A DNA stretch of 64,000 nt, from the NCBI RefSeq assembly GCF_020171655.1, contig NZ_JAIVAC010000001.1:1674001-1738000 (forward strand), read 5' to 3'. Positions 7,728-17,313 of this stretch are shown piece by piece. The stretch comes from Exiguobacterium aestuarii (GTDB lineage Bacteria; Bacillota; Bacilli; Exiguobacteriales; Exiguobacteriaceae). Numbering within the stretch: the first letter of the stretch is position 1; every line of letters begins with the position of its first letter. A program made the translations under genes and the position numbers. The notes under the pieces were generated by a model, which was given only the letters and a program-made list of their open reading frames with translations, ran no database searches and was not told the origin of the DNA.

Positions 7728-7910
7728 GATTGATCCCTTCAATCTTTCTAGTAAACTAATTTCCGAAGATTACATTCATCAAAAGTGAGGAAGAATCAAT
7801 TTTAAACCGCTGTTGAAAGTAGTTATTTTTTATTAAGTTCATCCGGATATTAACTAATTTTTTTTAGTGAGAGAATGGGTCATTCGGAATGATTGTTTTG
7901 CAGTATTTAT

Positions 7911-9083
7911 TTAAACTAACTCTTTGCTATCTATTGAAAAAAGTTCATTTTTCTGATTTGATATTCTTCTCCCAAATTTCATAGCAGGTACTTCTATAAA
8001 GTAGTAAGACAATGCTGCAAATATATAACTTATCACCAGACTAATGAACAATATATTCCAAATAGCTAAATAGTCGTGGTATAAATATAAAAGTATTAAG
8101 ACTATCGGAACGTGATAAAGATATAGACTAAACGATATTTTGCCAGTAAAAACTATAGGTTTAAAGGACAATAATTTAGAAAGACGCTTAGACGAGATGG
8201 CCAAAACAATAAATAAACAAGCTCCCAAAGCCGTTGCCCAATCATCAATTACAGTTATATGAATTTCACTTAGTCCATAGAATATCCATGGAAATGTATA
8301 TAGTGTAGTAGATAAAATTGCTACAAAAATTTGAGTACGTAGGTTTAATTGTTTGAAAAAAGAAGTAAGTTTTGAAATGTTCTTTGCAACTAAAGCACCC
8401 ATCATAAATAATGGAGTAAAATACAAAGTATAAACAATTCCAGTTTCTTCTGTCATTCCATACAAAAACATAATTCCTTGTGAAAAAACTCCAACTATTA
8501 TAGCAAAACTAATTATAAATTTAGTGTCAAGTTTTAAAATTACCAACATTAAAAAAGGAAAAATAATGGAAATTCTCATTTCATGTATAAGAGACCATAT
8601 TACTGGATTTACTGCTTTTGCATTGTAATCGCCGATTAAGAATAAATGACCTATTATATCAAATACATTAAATTCTTTGTTAAGGTTCCTATTGACAAAA
8701 TCACTAAATCCTATGTTTATTTTTGGATTAATTATTATAAACAAAACTATAAAAATAACAGTTGATATTATGTAAGGAATATAAATTCTAGAAAGTCTTT
8801 TTACAATATATATTGAATACCATTCTTTTGTAAAATTGAAATTCTCTTTGTAGAATGCTAGAGACAAAACAAAACCACTTAGTACGAAGAATAATATAAC
8901 AGCCTGGTGACCTGACCAAAAGAAGTGCAACGGCGTATATTTAAATAAATTTAAGACTTCCATTCCTTTTAAGCCATAGGTATTGGATTCAAAAAGCGGA
9001 TATACAATTAAAAAATGTCCTATTAGTACAGATAATGCAGCAAGACCCCTTAGTGAATCAAGTTCAATTGAATGCTTTTTCAT
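7911..9083 (-). CDS. acyltransferase 3 family membrane protein
   Basis: A 390-residue integral membrane acyltransferase (OafA/WecH class). It opens with ELDSLRGLAALSVLIGHF, the family signature around the conserved arginine and histidine, and has about ten hydrophobic segments. These enzymes O-acetylate or O-succinylate sugars of surface polymers. The internal ATG at 9083, following AGAAGAGTG, is preferred over an upstream ATG that has no ribosome site. It is the last gene of the polysaccharide cluster and is separated from it by a weak terminator, so it may be read partly on its own. Very AT-rich. Confidence 0.82.
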   Translation of the reverse strand: MKKHSIELDSLRGLAALSVLIGHFLIVYPLFESNTYGLKGMEVLNLFKYTPLHFFWSGHQAVILFFVLSGFVLSLAFYKENFNFTKEWYSIYIVKRLSRIYIPYIISTVIFIVLFIIINPKINIGFSDFVNRNLNKEFNVFDIIGHLFLIGDYNAKAVNPVIWSLIHEMRISIIFPFLMLVILKLDTKFIISFAIIVGVFSQGIMFLYGMTEETGIVYTLYFTPLFMMGALVAKNISKLTSFFKQLNLRTQIFVAILSTTLYTFPWIFYGLSEIHITVIDDWATALGACLFIVLAISSKRLSKLLSFKPIVFTGKISFSLYLYHVPIVLILLYLYHDYLAIWNILFISLVISYIFAALSYYFIEVPAMKFGRRISNQKNELFSIDSKELV

Positions 9084-9167
9084 ATTCTTCACTCTTCTCA
9101 ATATTTTTACGTTCTTATCAAAAATCATTTTTTATATTTTAAATTATGATAACTTTATTTAAAATTC

Positions 9168-9208
9168 TAAAAAACAGGCGTTCAATAATAATGTAATTTG
9201 ATCGCCTG
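9168..9208 (-). terminator. weak terminator inside polysaccharide cluster
   Basis: CAGGCG and CGCCTG form a 6-bp stem with a 22-nt loop. On the minus strand it is followed by TTTTTT. It lies between the acetyltransferase and the acyltransferase 3 gene. Confidence 0.45.
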
Positions 9209-9307
9209 ATTGAGCTCTTTCCAACTACAAATTTAATGATTATTCATATAGAGTGATTTCTTTATATCAATATCATAAAATTAAGAATTTATCGAAAAGT
9301 CATATAT

Positions 9308-9760
9308 TTATTTTGAATTAATTACTCTGGCCGGAATGCCTACCGCGATTGAATTATCTGGTATATCGCTCAACACTACAGATCCAGCCCCAATTTTAGA
9401 GTTATCTCCGATTTTTACAGGACCTAAAATTTTGGCTCCTACTCCACAAATAACGTTTTCACCTATAATGGGTGCTGACCTAAGTACATCATCTATCATT
9501 CTTTTCTTTCCCATATTTCCACCTATAGTGACATGTTGAAGAATAGTAGTATTTTTTCCAACCTTACAATTTTCATTTAATACTGTTCCCAGTCCATTAT
9601 GAGAAAAATAGACCGATTTATCTACATCTGCTTTGAAAGGTATGTCGCAAGAAAAGAGTACTCTATTAATCATCCATAAAATTTTTGGAACCAAAGGTAT
9701 TTTTTTTAAATATAACTTTCTTGATAAATTAAATATTCGACCTGCATTGTTGTTTTTCAA
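9308..9760 (-). CDS. hexapeptide-repeat O-acetyltransferase (serine acetyltransferase-like)
   Basis: A 150-residue left-handed beta-helix acetyltransferase related to CysE and to polysaccharide acetyltransferases. Hexapeptide turns are visible (IIGENVICGVGAKILGPVKI, then IGDNSKIGAGSVVL) and it ends in the typical SIAVGIPARVI. It is shorter than housekeeping CysE (about 220 residues) and lacks that enzyme's N-terminal helical domain. Its position among glycosyltransferases points to acetyl-CoA-dependent decoration of the polymer, not cysteine synthesis. The start is TTG with GGAGG upstream. Confidence 0.8.
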   Translation of the reverse strand: MKNNNAGRIFNLSRKLYLKKIPLVPKILWMINRVLFSCDIPFKADVDKSVYFSHNGLGTVLNENCKVGKNTTILQHVTIGGNMGKKRMIDDVLRSAPIIGENVICGVGAKILGPVKIGDNSKIGAGSVVLSDIPDNSIAVGIPARVINSK

Positions 9761-9780
9761 TGGAAACCTCCAAATAAACT

Positions 9781-11220
9781 TTAAGAGTTAGTTAACGACC
9801 TACTAATATTTTTTTTATACACTTTTATAATATCTTTTCGGTAAATAATAATATTCAAAAAAAGTATGATCATTCCTAAAGTAATATGTTGTATTGAGTC
9901 ATCTAAACTTAAAAGTGCATATGAAAAAACTAATACAATCATGGTAAATATTTTGTTTAACTTGTAGTCTACTTTATAGTATTTTAATGAAATCAATGTT
10001 CGCAAAGTAAAGAATATGATGTGGGAGATTGCAGTTCCAATCGCAGCACCTACTCCTCCATAATTCGGCACTAGAATAATATTCAGTATGACACTAACAC
10101 CAAGTGATAATAATGCAATCAAAACATGCCATTTAGGCTTTTTATAGAAATTTATTCCCATTACAGTAGTTTCAGAAATAGTGTACATTAAAGGGATGAA
10201 AACCAAATAAGGAATAATTTTACTTGCATCATAAAAATCAGCGCCTAACAATAAAACAATATAGTCTTTAAGCATAATTACTACGATACTTACTGAAAAC
10301 ATAAAAAGCGACACAACACTTGTTGTTAATGTAAAAAAATGTTTATCGTTGTAGTTGTTTTCGAATTTCTCATAACAAACAGGGGTCCAAAAAGTTGAAA
10401 ATGCAACTTGTACTACTGTTAGTAAAGCTATGATTTTAAATGCTGCCGAATACAATCCTAATTCTTCAAATGAACTCCATTGTCTAATTGCCATTTGATC
10501 AAATGATTGAAAGAGCCAGGTAATTAAAACAGTAATCGCTAAAGGATAACTATAACGTACTATTTCAAATTTATTATGTTTTAAATTTGTTATTTTTAGA
10601 CCATTTAAAGACCAGAATTTTTTTTCAAGTAGTATCGATATAATTGACAGGATAAAGAAAGTTAAAACGGTTGAATACACTACGATTTTATAAGAAGCAC
10701 CAAACACGAAATACATTATAATTAGTAAAATTAGTTGAAGTAATCTTTTAAGAACTTCTATTATAGAAAATAAATTTCCTCTTTGGTTCATTCGGATAAC
10801 TACATTACCAAATCTAAGGATGAATTGAGAAAAATACCCTATAATTAAAATTAATATTAACTGAATATTAATTTCTCCAAATAAAACCTCTGAAATTTCT
10901 TTGTAAAAACATAAAATTAAAATACTGAATAGTAAAGAGAGTAATAAAGGTATTTTGATGACATTATATAGAAGTCCACCTCTTTTATCTTCTTTTTCCT
11001 CATAATAAAATCTCATAAAGGTCTGATCAGTACCAATAATAACTAGAATCATTAGTATGTTTATGACCAGCACAAAAATAGATGATTTCCCAAATTCAGT
11101 CGGATTTAATAGCCTAGTAGAAACCATCGTTGTTAAAAATCCAATTAATAAACCAATAAAACTTCCATATGAGTATGTTAAAAATTTTTTAAATAAATTA
11201 TTCGTTTTCACATTTTTCAA
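9781..11220 (-). CDS. Wzx-type polysaccharide flippase
   Basis: A 479-residue membrane protein with about 12-14 hydrophobic helices, beginning FLTYSYGSFIGLLIGFLTTMVSTRLLNPTEFG, the opening of the MOP/PST flippase superfamily. It is expected to flip undecaprenyl-diphosphate-linked repeat units across the membrane. With the EpsG-like polymerase and the chain-length regulator it defines a Wzx/Wzy-dependent pathway. The start codon is uncertain: TTG 11220 has a close AAAGAG, and an in-frame GTG three codons later is equally possible. Strongly AT-rich. Confidence 0.85.
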   Translation of the reverse strand: MKNVKTNNLFKKFLTYSYGSFIGLLIGFLTTMVSTRLLNPTEFGKSSIFVLVINILMILVIIGTDQTFMRFYYEEKEDKRGGLLYNVIKIPLLLSLLFSILILCFYKEISEVLFGEINIQLILILIIGYFSQFILRFGNVVIRMNQRGNLFSIIEVLKRLLQLILLIIMYFVFGASYKIVVYSTVLTFFILSIISILLEKKFWSLNGLKITNLKHNKFEIVRYSYPLAITVLITWLFQSFDQMAIRQWSSFEELGLYSAAFKIIALLTVVQVAFSTFWTPVCYEKFENNYNDKHFFTLTTSVVSLFMFSVSIVVIMLKDYIVLLLGADFYDASKIIPYLVFIPLMYTISETTVMGINFYKKPKWHVLIALLSLGVSVILNIILVPNYGGVGAAIGTAISHIIFFTLRTLISLKYYKVDYKLNKIFTMIVLVFSYALLSLDDSIQHITLGMIILFLNIIIYRKDIIKVYKKNISRSLTNS

Positions 11221-11340
11221 CTCTTTGTACGAATTTATTTTTCAGAAAATAATTTACTTATCCTTGTAATTATTTTATCTATAAAACCTAAAAGTTTGAT
11301 TAAATCTAATATTTATTCTGCTTTTAGACTTAATTATAAT

Positions 11341-12456
11341 TTAATTTTTATTGTAAAATTCAGATAAATATTTCACGGTAGTAATTGCATCAAACCCTGC
11401 ATTTACAATTTCTTCATAGGTATCTCTACGTTCATAAGGTCTTGAGTACTCAAGTACCTTATTGGCCCAAAACATAGGACCAGCCTCTAAAGGTAAATGT
11501 TCAATTAAGTCTGTTACATCAACTGTATTTGGAACTCCCTCCGATACTATACATTTTAACCCTGCAGCCTGCGCTTCGATTGCTACAGTCCCGAAACCTT
11601 CATAGTGGGATGGGAATAAAAATACATCCATAGCCTGAAAATAATCTTCTACATTGTTTTTTTCACCTAAAAAAATCACTTTATCCGAAAGATTTAGTTT
11701 ATTCACTTTTTCTTCAATTTCTTTTTTTGTCAATCCGCTTCCTATGAGAACTAATCTTGCGTTTTTTTGCTTTTTAGTAATTTCATTAAAAACATCAATC
11801 AAAAATAAATGGTTTTTTGCAGTGGCAAATCTACCAACATGACCTACTACAAAACAATTATCTAATTCAAGTTCACTTAAAATTTTTATGCGTGTATTAT
11901 AGTTAAATTTAAATTTGTAACTTTCAATACCATTGTTAATTATTGTGACATTTTGATTTAAAAGGGCTTCTTCGCCAAATTGCCAAACTGCCGCTTCATT
12001 AGAACAGGAAAAATAAGATGTGGCATAGTTATTAGCAAGTTTTTTTAATTGATGCCGCACAAAAATAAAAGTACTCTCACTATTAAATTGAGTTGTTCTA
12101 GAATGCAAAATCCTTACAGGTACGTTGTTTTTTTTAGCTTCTTTTAAAAAGAAATATCCAGTTGCAGGAGAATGGCAATGCACTACATCATAGGAGTCAT
12201 TAGATTTAAACATGTATCTAAGTTCTTTCCTGAATGACAAGAAATTCTTCGGAGAAAACTTCGGCAACGTATATACATTCCCGCCTAACAATTTAAATTC
12301 TTCGATCAAATCATTATTTCTATCAGGCGTCAATTTAATTAAATCAAATTGAATTTTGTTTCTATCAATATTTCTATACCAATCTAAAAGTCTAGATTCG
12401 ATGCCACCTTGATCAAATCCTGGTACATAATGTAAAACCCTCAATTTTCGTTCCAT
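11341..12456 (-). CDS. GT4 glycosyltransferase (EpsF-like) I
   Basis: A 371-residue cytoplasmic glycosyltransferase of family GT4 (GT-B fold). The N-terminal glycine loop reads VPGFDQGGIESRLLDW, and the C-terminal donor-binding region contains VGHVGRFATAKNH and the E-x7-E motif region FLFPSHYEGFGTVAIEAQAAG. It resembles Bacillus EpsF and is similar over its whole length to the product of the gene at 13884-14990, suggesting duplication within the cluster. It adds one sugar of the repeat unit; donor and linkage cannot be read from the sequence. Confidence 0.85.
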   Translation of the reverse strand: MERKLRVLHYVPGFDQGGIESRLLDWYRNIDRNKIQFDLIKLTPDRNNDLIEEFKLLGGNVYTLPKFSPKNFLSFRKELRYMFKSNDSYDVVHCHSPATGYFFLKEAKKNNVPVRILHSRTTQFNSESTFIFVRHQLKKLANNYATSYFSCSNEAAVWQFGEEALLNQNVTIINNGIESYKFKFNYNTRIKILSELELDNCFVVGHVGRFATAKNHLFLIDVFNEITKKQKNARLVLIGSGLTKKEIEEKVNKLNLSDKVIFLGEKNNVEDYFQAMDVFLFPSHYEGFGTVAIEAQAAGLKCIVSEGVPNTVDVTDLIEHLPLEAGPMFWANKVLEYSRPYERRDTYEEIVNAGFDAITTVKYLSEFYNKN

Positions 12457-12544
12457 GTTAATTAACCTCGTCTTTTTAATTCAATTAAATTAATTCCTAT
12501 AAATAAATGAACCAATCTGATGCGTAAAAATATAAAGAATTTTT

Positions 12545-13843
12545 TTAACGCATAAATCTTTTTTTAGCCCTTTTTGGTAGCTTTTCTTTTAACGACATCC
12601 AACTAACACCTAACATGATAATATAGATGCTTATAAATTTTTCTCGATGCCTTAATGCCGTACCCGAATTAGAAACTCCCCATGAGAAAAATAACATAGT
12701 AATTAGTGAAAACAACAATAGTCCAATTAGTAGATTCTTATATCGATTGTTTGTCACTGTTAACGCTCTAAGTGAATATATTATAGTCGTAATATAAAAC
12801 AAACTACTAAATATAAACGCAAAGATATCTTGAAGTCCTCTCCAATTCCAAGGCAATGGAGAACCGATAAAATATAACATTCGAATTGGTGTTAATAAAA
12901 TCATTGTGAAGAGATTATCCGCTTTCAAGTTTTGTAAATATGCAGATCCGCCAGAAGTGTAGAGCGCTGCTGTATCTGTAATATCAGATATTGAGCTAAC
13001 TCTACTAAATTTCGAGAATAAAACATCATTATAGAAATTATTGGCCACGTAAAATAGTGATAAAAAAATCAAACTATACATGACCGTTTTAGAATTAATA
13101 TCAAACTTTTGCAGTTTGTTATTGTAAAATATAATAACAAACATATAGCCTACTAAAATTGCAATCGATCCGGAATGGAATAAAGTCGCCACTATCGGAA
13201 GAGTAATTGAAATTGACAAGTCTTTAACACTATCCATTTCCCACCACTTAACAAAAAAATATAATGAAGAAGCAATAAGGAAAATTATTATACTTTCTCT
13301 TAACAAAATTGAATTCATTATTATTAAGTTTGGCAGAAATGAACTCAATAACAGTAGTGAAAATTTCATCCGATTATTGATTTTAATTTTTTCAAGTATT
13401 TTTTTAATTAAAATTATAGTAAAGACCCCGAACAAAACATTGAGGTACTGTGCCAAAATCCTCTGTTCTCCAAAAAAATAATAAATGCTACCCAAAAATA
13501 TTGAATAATTCCCACCCTGTTCCGCATCAAATCCTTTTAAAACATTTATTGCATTACTATGATACATCTCGCTATCCATCCCGCTATTAGGTAGGATGAA
13601 TATTTCTCTACCATATATATCCCAATAGAGGAACAACAGTCTGACGAAGTACGCAAAAAATAGAACAAGATATTCTTTTTTATTGTTTGAGTATTTTACA
13701 ATCAACAATAAGTAGGCAAACGAATTAATAGCAATTAAAACTGTAGAAAATACTTGTAAATTAATCAATTCAAAACTATAAAATTGATTAACAAAAAAGA
13801 TTAGCAAACCTTCAATGATAAATATTAAAATCAAGGTAAACAT
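12545..13843 (-). CDS. EpsG/Wzy-type polysaccharide polymerase
   Basis: A 432-residue integral membrane protein with about ten hydrophobic helices and few conserved residues. FFAYFVRLLFLYWDIYGREIF, SGMDSEMYHSNA and the arginine-containing loop before ILLRESIIIFLIASSLYFF fit the EpsG/Wzy group. It should polymerise flipped repeat units on the outer face of the membrane. The assignment rests on topology and on being the only polymerase candidate in a Wzx-containing cluster. Two glycosyltransferase genes flank it. The ATG follows GGAGAATAAC. Confidence 0.72.
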   Translation of the reverse strand: MFTLILIFIIEGLLIFFVNQFYSFELINLQVFSTVLIAINSFAYLLLIVKYSNNKKEYLVLFFAYFVRLLFLYWDIYGREIFILPNSGMDSEMYHSNAINVLKGFDAEQGGNYSIFLGSIYYFFGEQRILAQYLNVLFGVFTIILIKKILEKIKINNRMKFSLLLLSSFLPNLIIMNSILLRESIIIFLIASSLYFFVKWWEMDSVKDLSISITLPIVATLFHSGSIAILVGYMFVIIFYNNKLQKFDINSKTVMYSLIFLSLFYVANNFYNDVLFSKFSRVSSISDITDTAALYTSGGSAYLQNLKADNLFTMILLTPIRMLYFIGSPLPWNWRGLQDIFAFIFSSLFYITTIIYSLRALTVTNNRYKNLLIGLLLFSLITMLFFSWGVSNSGTALRHREKFISIYIIMLGVSWMSLKEKLPKRAKKRFMR

Positions 13844-13883
13844 ATGTTATTCTCCATATTTATGAATTGAATAATTAAAGTAA

Positions 13884-14990
13884 TTATACATTTTTCAGGT
13901 AAAATCTCTCTAACCATTCCGTCGATTCTTCAATATCGTAACCATTAGATTTGATTTGATCGGAGGTATCAGTTCTTTCTTTAGTTTCATTAAACTCTAG
14001 AATTGAGTTAACCCAATATTTTGTTTTATTTATCTTTTCTTTTTTTATTAAGTTGGTTACTAAAACCTCGTTTGGAAGTTTATCAGAGACAATGCATGGT
14101 AATCCTGCCGCTTGCGCTTCCACCGCTACAATACCTAAACCTTCGTATAAAGATGGAAAAGCGAAGACATCCATAGCTTGTAATAGTTCTGGAATATCAG
14201 ATCTTACTCCTGTGAAAATCACTTGATTGGTTAAACCTACATTTTTAACCTTTTCTTCAATCGATTTTCGTAAAGGCCCATCACCAACTAGCATTAAAAT
14301 TGAATTACCGTTCTTCTCATGTATAGATTTAAATACATCAATCAAAAAATCATGATTTTTTTGTTTGTGAAATCTTCCAACATGTCCAATAACAAATTTG
14401 TTTTCAACTTGAAATTCTTTTCTTATCCGTTCTCTACTCTGATAATTAAATATAAAGTCTTGTGTAGCAATTGAGTTGTTGATTATGTGAAAATTCTTCT
14501 TTCTCATAGAGTTAAATCCATATAACCACTGCCCTGCTGAATTGGAACAAGCAAAAAGATGATCTGCAATATATCTAATAGGGTATTGCAATACATTTTT
14601 TGCAAAAGCAGAAAAACCTGTTCCAGAAGATGTATTATGACTATGAGCTATTGTTACTAACTTGTAGCGCTTTGCTATACTTAAGTATACTGATGCTGTA
14701 CTTCTCACATGACCGTGTATTATTCTATATTCCGGATGATCTTCAAAAAAAAGTTTCCATGCTTGAGAATATTGAAAATGATTTTTTCCATTATATAAAG
14801 GAACTTTATAAATTTTCCCTCCCAACCTTTGTATTTCATCATCAAAGTCACATTCTAATTCCGTATGTACTACGAAGTCAAACTGAACTTTCGATCGGTC
14901 AATATTTCGATATATGTTCATAATCATGGTTTCTGCACCTCCTCTGTTCATTTGTGCAAAAACTTGCAAAACTCTTATAGGTAAATCCAT
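13884..14990 (-). CDS. GT4 glycosyltransferase (EpsF-like) II
   Basis: A 368-residue GT4 enzyme. The acceptor-side loop is VFAQMNRGGAETMIMNIYRN and the donor-side motifs are VGHVGRFHKQKNH and FAFPSLYEGLGIVAVEAQAAG. It is the closest visible relative of the other EpsF-like gene (11341-12456). It starts right at the stop of the epimerase gene (shared position 14990), with AGGAG inside the epimerase end, so the two are translationally coupled. Confidence 0.86.
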   Translation of the reverse strand: MDLPIRVLQVFAQMNRGGAETMIMNIYRNIDRSKVQFDFVVHTELECDFDDEIQRLGGKIYKVPLYNGKNHFQYSQAWKLFFEDHPEYRIIHGHVRSTASVYLSIAKRYKLVTIAHSHNTSSGTGFSAFAKNVLQYPIRYIADHLFACSNSAGQWLYGFNSMRKKNFHIINNSIATQDFIFNYQSRERIRKEFQVENKFVIGHVGRFHKQKNHDFLIDVFKSIHEKNGNSILMLVGDGPLRKSIEEKVKNVGLTNQVIFTGVRSDIPELLQAMDVFAFPSLYEGLGIVAVEAQAAGLPCIVSDKLPNEVLVTNLIKKEKINKTKYWVNSILEFNETKERTDTSDQIKSNGYDIEESTEWLERFYLKNV

Positions 14991-15964
14991 TATAAATTCT
15001 CCTTATACCAATCAATGGCCTCTTTAATTCCCCGTTCGAAACTCCACTCTGGTTTATAATTAATCATTTCTTTTGCATAACTAATGTCAGCATTACTGTG
15101 TTTAATATCGCCTTCACGATTTGGACCGAAAATGGGTTGAATATCCTTTTCTAGAGCTTTAGACAATTCATTAAATATATCAATTAAGAACTCTCTACCT
15201 CCAAATGCAATATTATAAGCACTCCCCGCCGCTTCACTAGGTGCTAGACACGCTTTTAAGTTAGCTTGGATTACATTTTCGATATATGTGAAATCTCTAC
15301 TCTGTTTCCCATCACCATTAATCGTTGGAACCTCATTGCTTAATAGTTCCTTTAGAAATTTAGGTATTACAGCAGCATAAGCTCCTTCTGGATTTTGTCT
15401 CCTCCCAAACACATTGAAGTATCTCAAACCATACGTATCTAGTCCATACAAAGTATTGTAAAGTCTAGCATATTCTTCATTAGTTTTTTTAGTAAGAGCG
15501 TAAGGCGAAAGAATATTTCCTTCACGTCCTTCAATTTTTGGTAAGTTCGGTTCATCTCCGTACACTGATGAACTTGAAGCATAAACAAATTTTTTTACAT
15601 TGTTTTGTTTTGCTGCTTCTAACATATTTAAAGTTCCCATAACATTAATTTCTTCGTACAACAAAGGCATTTCTATACTTCTAGGAACACTTCCCCATGC
15701 AGCTTGATGAAGGACAAAGTCTACTCCTTTGCATGCTTCAAGACATGTTTCTAAATCTCTAATATCACCTTCAATAAACTCATAGTTCTCATGATTTAAA
15801 AACATTTCAACATGTTTTCTATTTCCCGTAGATAGGTTATCAAGACATCTCACACGGTAGCCCTTATTCAAAATTGCTTCACAAAGGTTAGAGCCGATAA
15901 AACCTGCTCCACCAGTGACTAAAAAAAATGAATTTTCTTCAAAAATAACGTTTTCGTATCCCAT
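14990..15964 (-). CDS. UDP-N-acetylhexosamine 4-epimerase (WbpP/TviC-like)
   Basis: A 324-residue extended short-chain dehydrogenase. The NAD-binding motif TGGAGFIGSNL lies near residue 17, the catalytic serine triad in YASSSSVYGDEP and the YxxxK in YALTKKTNEEYARLY. The remaining sequence (QAAWGSVPRSIEMP, RYFNVFGRRQNPEGAYAAVIP) is typical of WbpP/TviC epimerases, which interconvert UDP-GlcNAc and UDP-GalNAc or their uronic acids. It sits directly after a TviB/WbpO-type dehydrogenase, and the pair would make UDP-GalNAcA for an acidic polymer (inference from those pathways). Confidence 0.85.
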   Translation of the reverse strand: MGYENVIFEENSFFLVTGGAGFIGSNLCEAILNKGYRVRCLDNLSTGNRKHVEMFLNHENYEFIEGDIRDLETCLEACKGVDFVLHQAAWGSVPRSIEMPLLYEEINVMGTLNMLEAAKQNNVKKFVYASSSSVYGDEPNLPKIEGREGNILSPYALTKKTNEEYARLYNTLYGLDTYGLRYFNVFGRRQNPEGAYAAVIPKFLKELLSNEVPTINGDGKQSRDFTYIENVIQANLKACLAPSEAAGSAYNIAFGGREFLIDIFNELSKALEKDIQPIFGPNREGDIKHSNADISYAKEMINYKPEWSFERGIKEAIDWYKENL

Positions 15965-15975
15965 AAATAATCCCC

Positions 15976-17313
15976 TTACAGTCTCCAGTATTTGTATTGA
16001 CCAGTTTCATAATCTTTTCGATTTAGAACGCCTTTAATATCGAGAAGAACTTTCTTTTCATTCATCGAATTGAACCAATTCGAAATTTCTTCATGTGATA
16101 AGTCCATAAATTCTTTATGCGCCACTGCTAAAATGACTGCATCCATATCTTTCACATCTTCCATTGAATCGAAAATGATGCCATATTCATGATGGGCTTC
16201 TTCAGCATCTGCTACTGGATCTGCAATCACAGGAGTAATCCCATACTCTTTTAATTCTTCTACAATGTCGATAACACGTGTATTTCGTGTATCTGGGCAA
16301 TCTTCTTTGAATGTAAATCCTAAAATTGCAACTTTTGCTTCTGCAACAGGTACATTAGCTTTAATCAAGTTTTTAATTAGATTCTCAACAACGTACTTAC
16401 CCATGTCATCGTTAATACGACGACCAGATAAAATGATTTGAGAACGATATCCCAATTGCTCAGCTTTGTAAGTGAGATAATACGGATCTACACCGATACA
16501 ATGTCCACCTACGAGACCAGGAGAGAAGTTTAAGAAATTCCACTTCGTACCCGCTGCCTTTAGAACTGCTTTTGTATCAATATCCATCTTATTAAAAATA
16601 ATCGATAATTCATTCATAAATGCGATATTGATGTCACGTTGAGAGTTTTCAATTACTTTTGCCGCTTCAGCAACTTTAATCGATTCTGCTTTATATACGC
16701 CTGCGTCTACAACTAATTCATAGACTTTCGCAATAATATCTAATGATTCTTCATCCATACCTGATACTACTTTAATGATTGTTTCTAAACGGTGAACTGT
16801 ATCACCTGGATTGATTCGTTCAGGTGAGTAACCTACCTTAAAATCAACACCACATTTTAATCCTGATTCTTCTTCAAGAATAGGTACGCAAATATCTTCA
16901 GTAACGCCCGGGTAAACAGTTGATTCATAAACTACAATTGATCCTTTAGTCAAATTTTTTCCAAGTGTTCGACTAGCCCCTTGAATAGGACGAAGATCAG
17001 GAGTGTGATCTGCATTAACCGGAGTAGGCACTGCGACAATGTGAAACTTTGCTTTTTGTAAATCTTCTTCATTAGAAGTGAATTCAACGGTAGTTTGCTT
17101 GATTGCATCATTACCAACTTCTTTGGTCGGATCAATTCCACTCTTATACAACTCTACTTTTTCACTACTAATATCGAAACCAATTACGTTGATTTTCTTT
17201 GCAAATGCTACTGCAATTGGCATCCCTACATATCCTAATCCGATAAGAGAAATGTTAGCCTGTCTTGTCACAATTTCTTGATATAAGTTTTCATTTAATA
17301 CTTGGGTATTCAT
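15976..17313 (-). CDS. UDP-N-acetylhexosamine 6-dehydrogenase (TviB/WbpO-like)
   Basis: A 445-residue nucleotide-sugar dehydrogenase of the UDP-Glc/GDP-Man dehydrogenase family. The N-terminal NAD site is LIGLGYVGMPIAVAFA. Next come VAVPTPVNADHTPDL and ESTVYPGVTEDICVPIL. The catalytic cysteine is in GGHCIGVDPYYLTYKA (about residue 270), and the C-terminal domain holds ILGFTFKEDCPDTRNTRV. It makes a two-step oxidation of C6 to a uronic acid. Sequence type and the TviC-like neighbour point to UDP-HexNAc rather than UDP-glucose. The start overlaps the upstream glycosyltransferase by 4 nt. GC is higher than in the distal genes. Confidence 0.87.
   Translation of the reverse strand: MNTQVLNENLYQEIVTRQANISLIGLGYVGMPIAVAFAKKINVIGFDISSEKVELYKSGIDPTKEVGNDAIKQTTVEFTSNEEDLQKAKFHIVAVPTPVNADHTPDLRPIQGASRTLGKNLTKGSIVVYESTVYPGVTEDICVPILEEESGLKCGVDFKVGYSPERINPGDTVHRLETIIKVVSGMDEESLDIIAKVYELVVDAGVYKAESIKVAEAAKVIENSQRDINIAFMNELSIIFNKMDIDTKAVLKAAGTKWNFLNFSPGLVGGHCIGVDPYYLTYKAEQLGYRSQIILSGRRINDDMGKYVVENLIKNLIKANVPVAEAKVAILGFTFKEDCPDTRNTRVIDIVEELKEYGITPVIADPVADAEEAHHEYGIIFDSMEDVKDMDAVILAVAHKEFMDLSHEEISNWFNSMNEKKVLLDIKGVLNRKDYETGQYKYWRL

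Noticed and set aside
7260-7742. Treating the ISL3 N-terminal frame as an intact small gene
   Set aside because: It ends abruptly in a conserved region, and the continuation lies in another frame just downstream.
9308-9760. Naming the acetyltransferase cysE
   Set aside because: Too short, lacks the N-terminal helical domain of serine acetyltransferase, and lies among polysaccharide genes.
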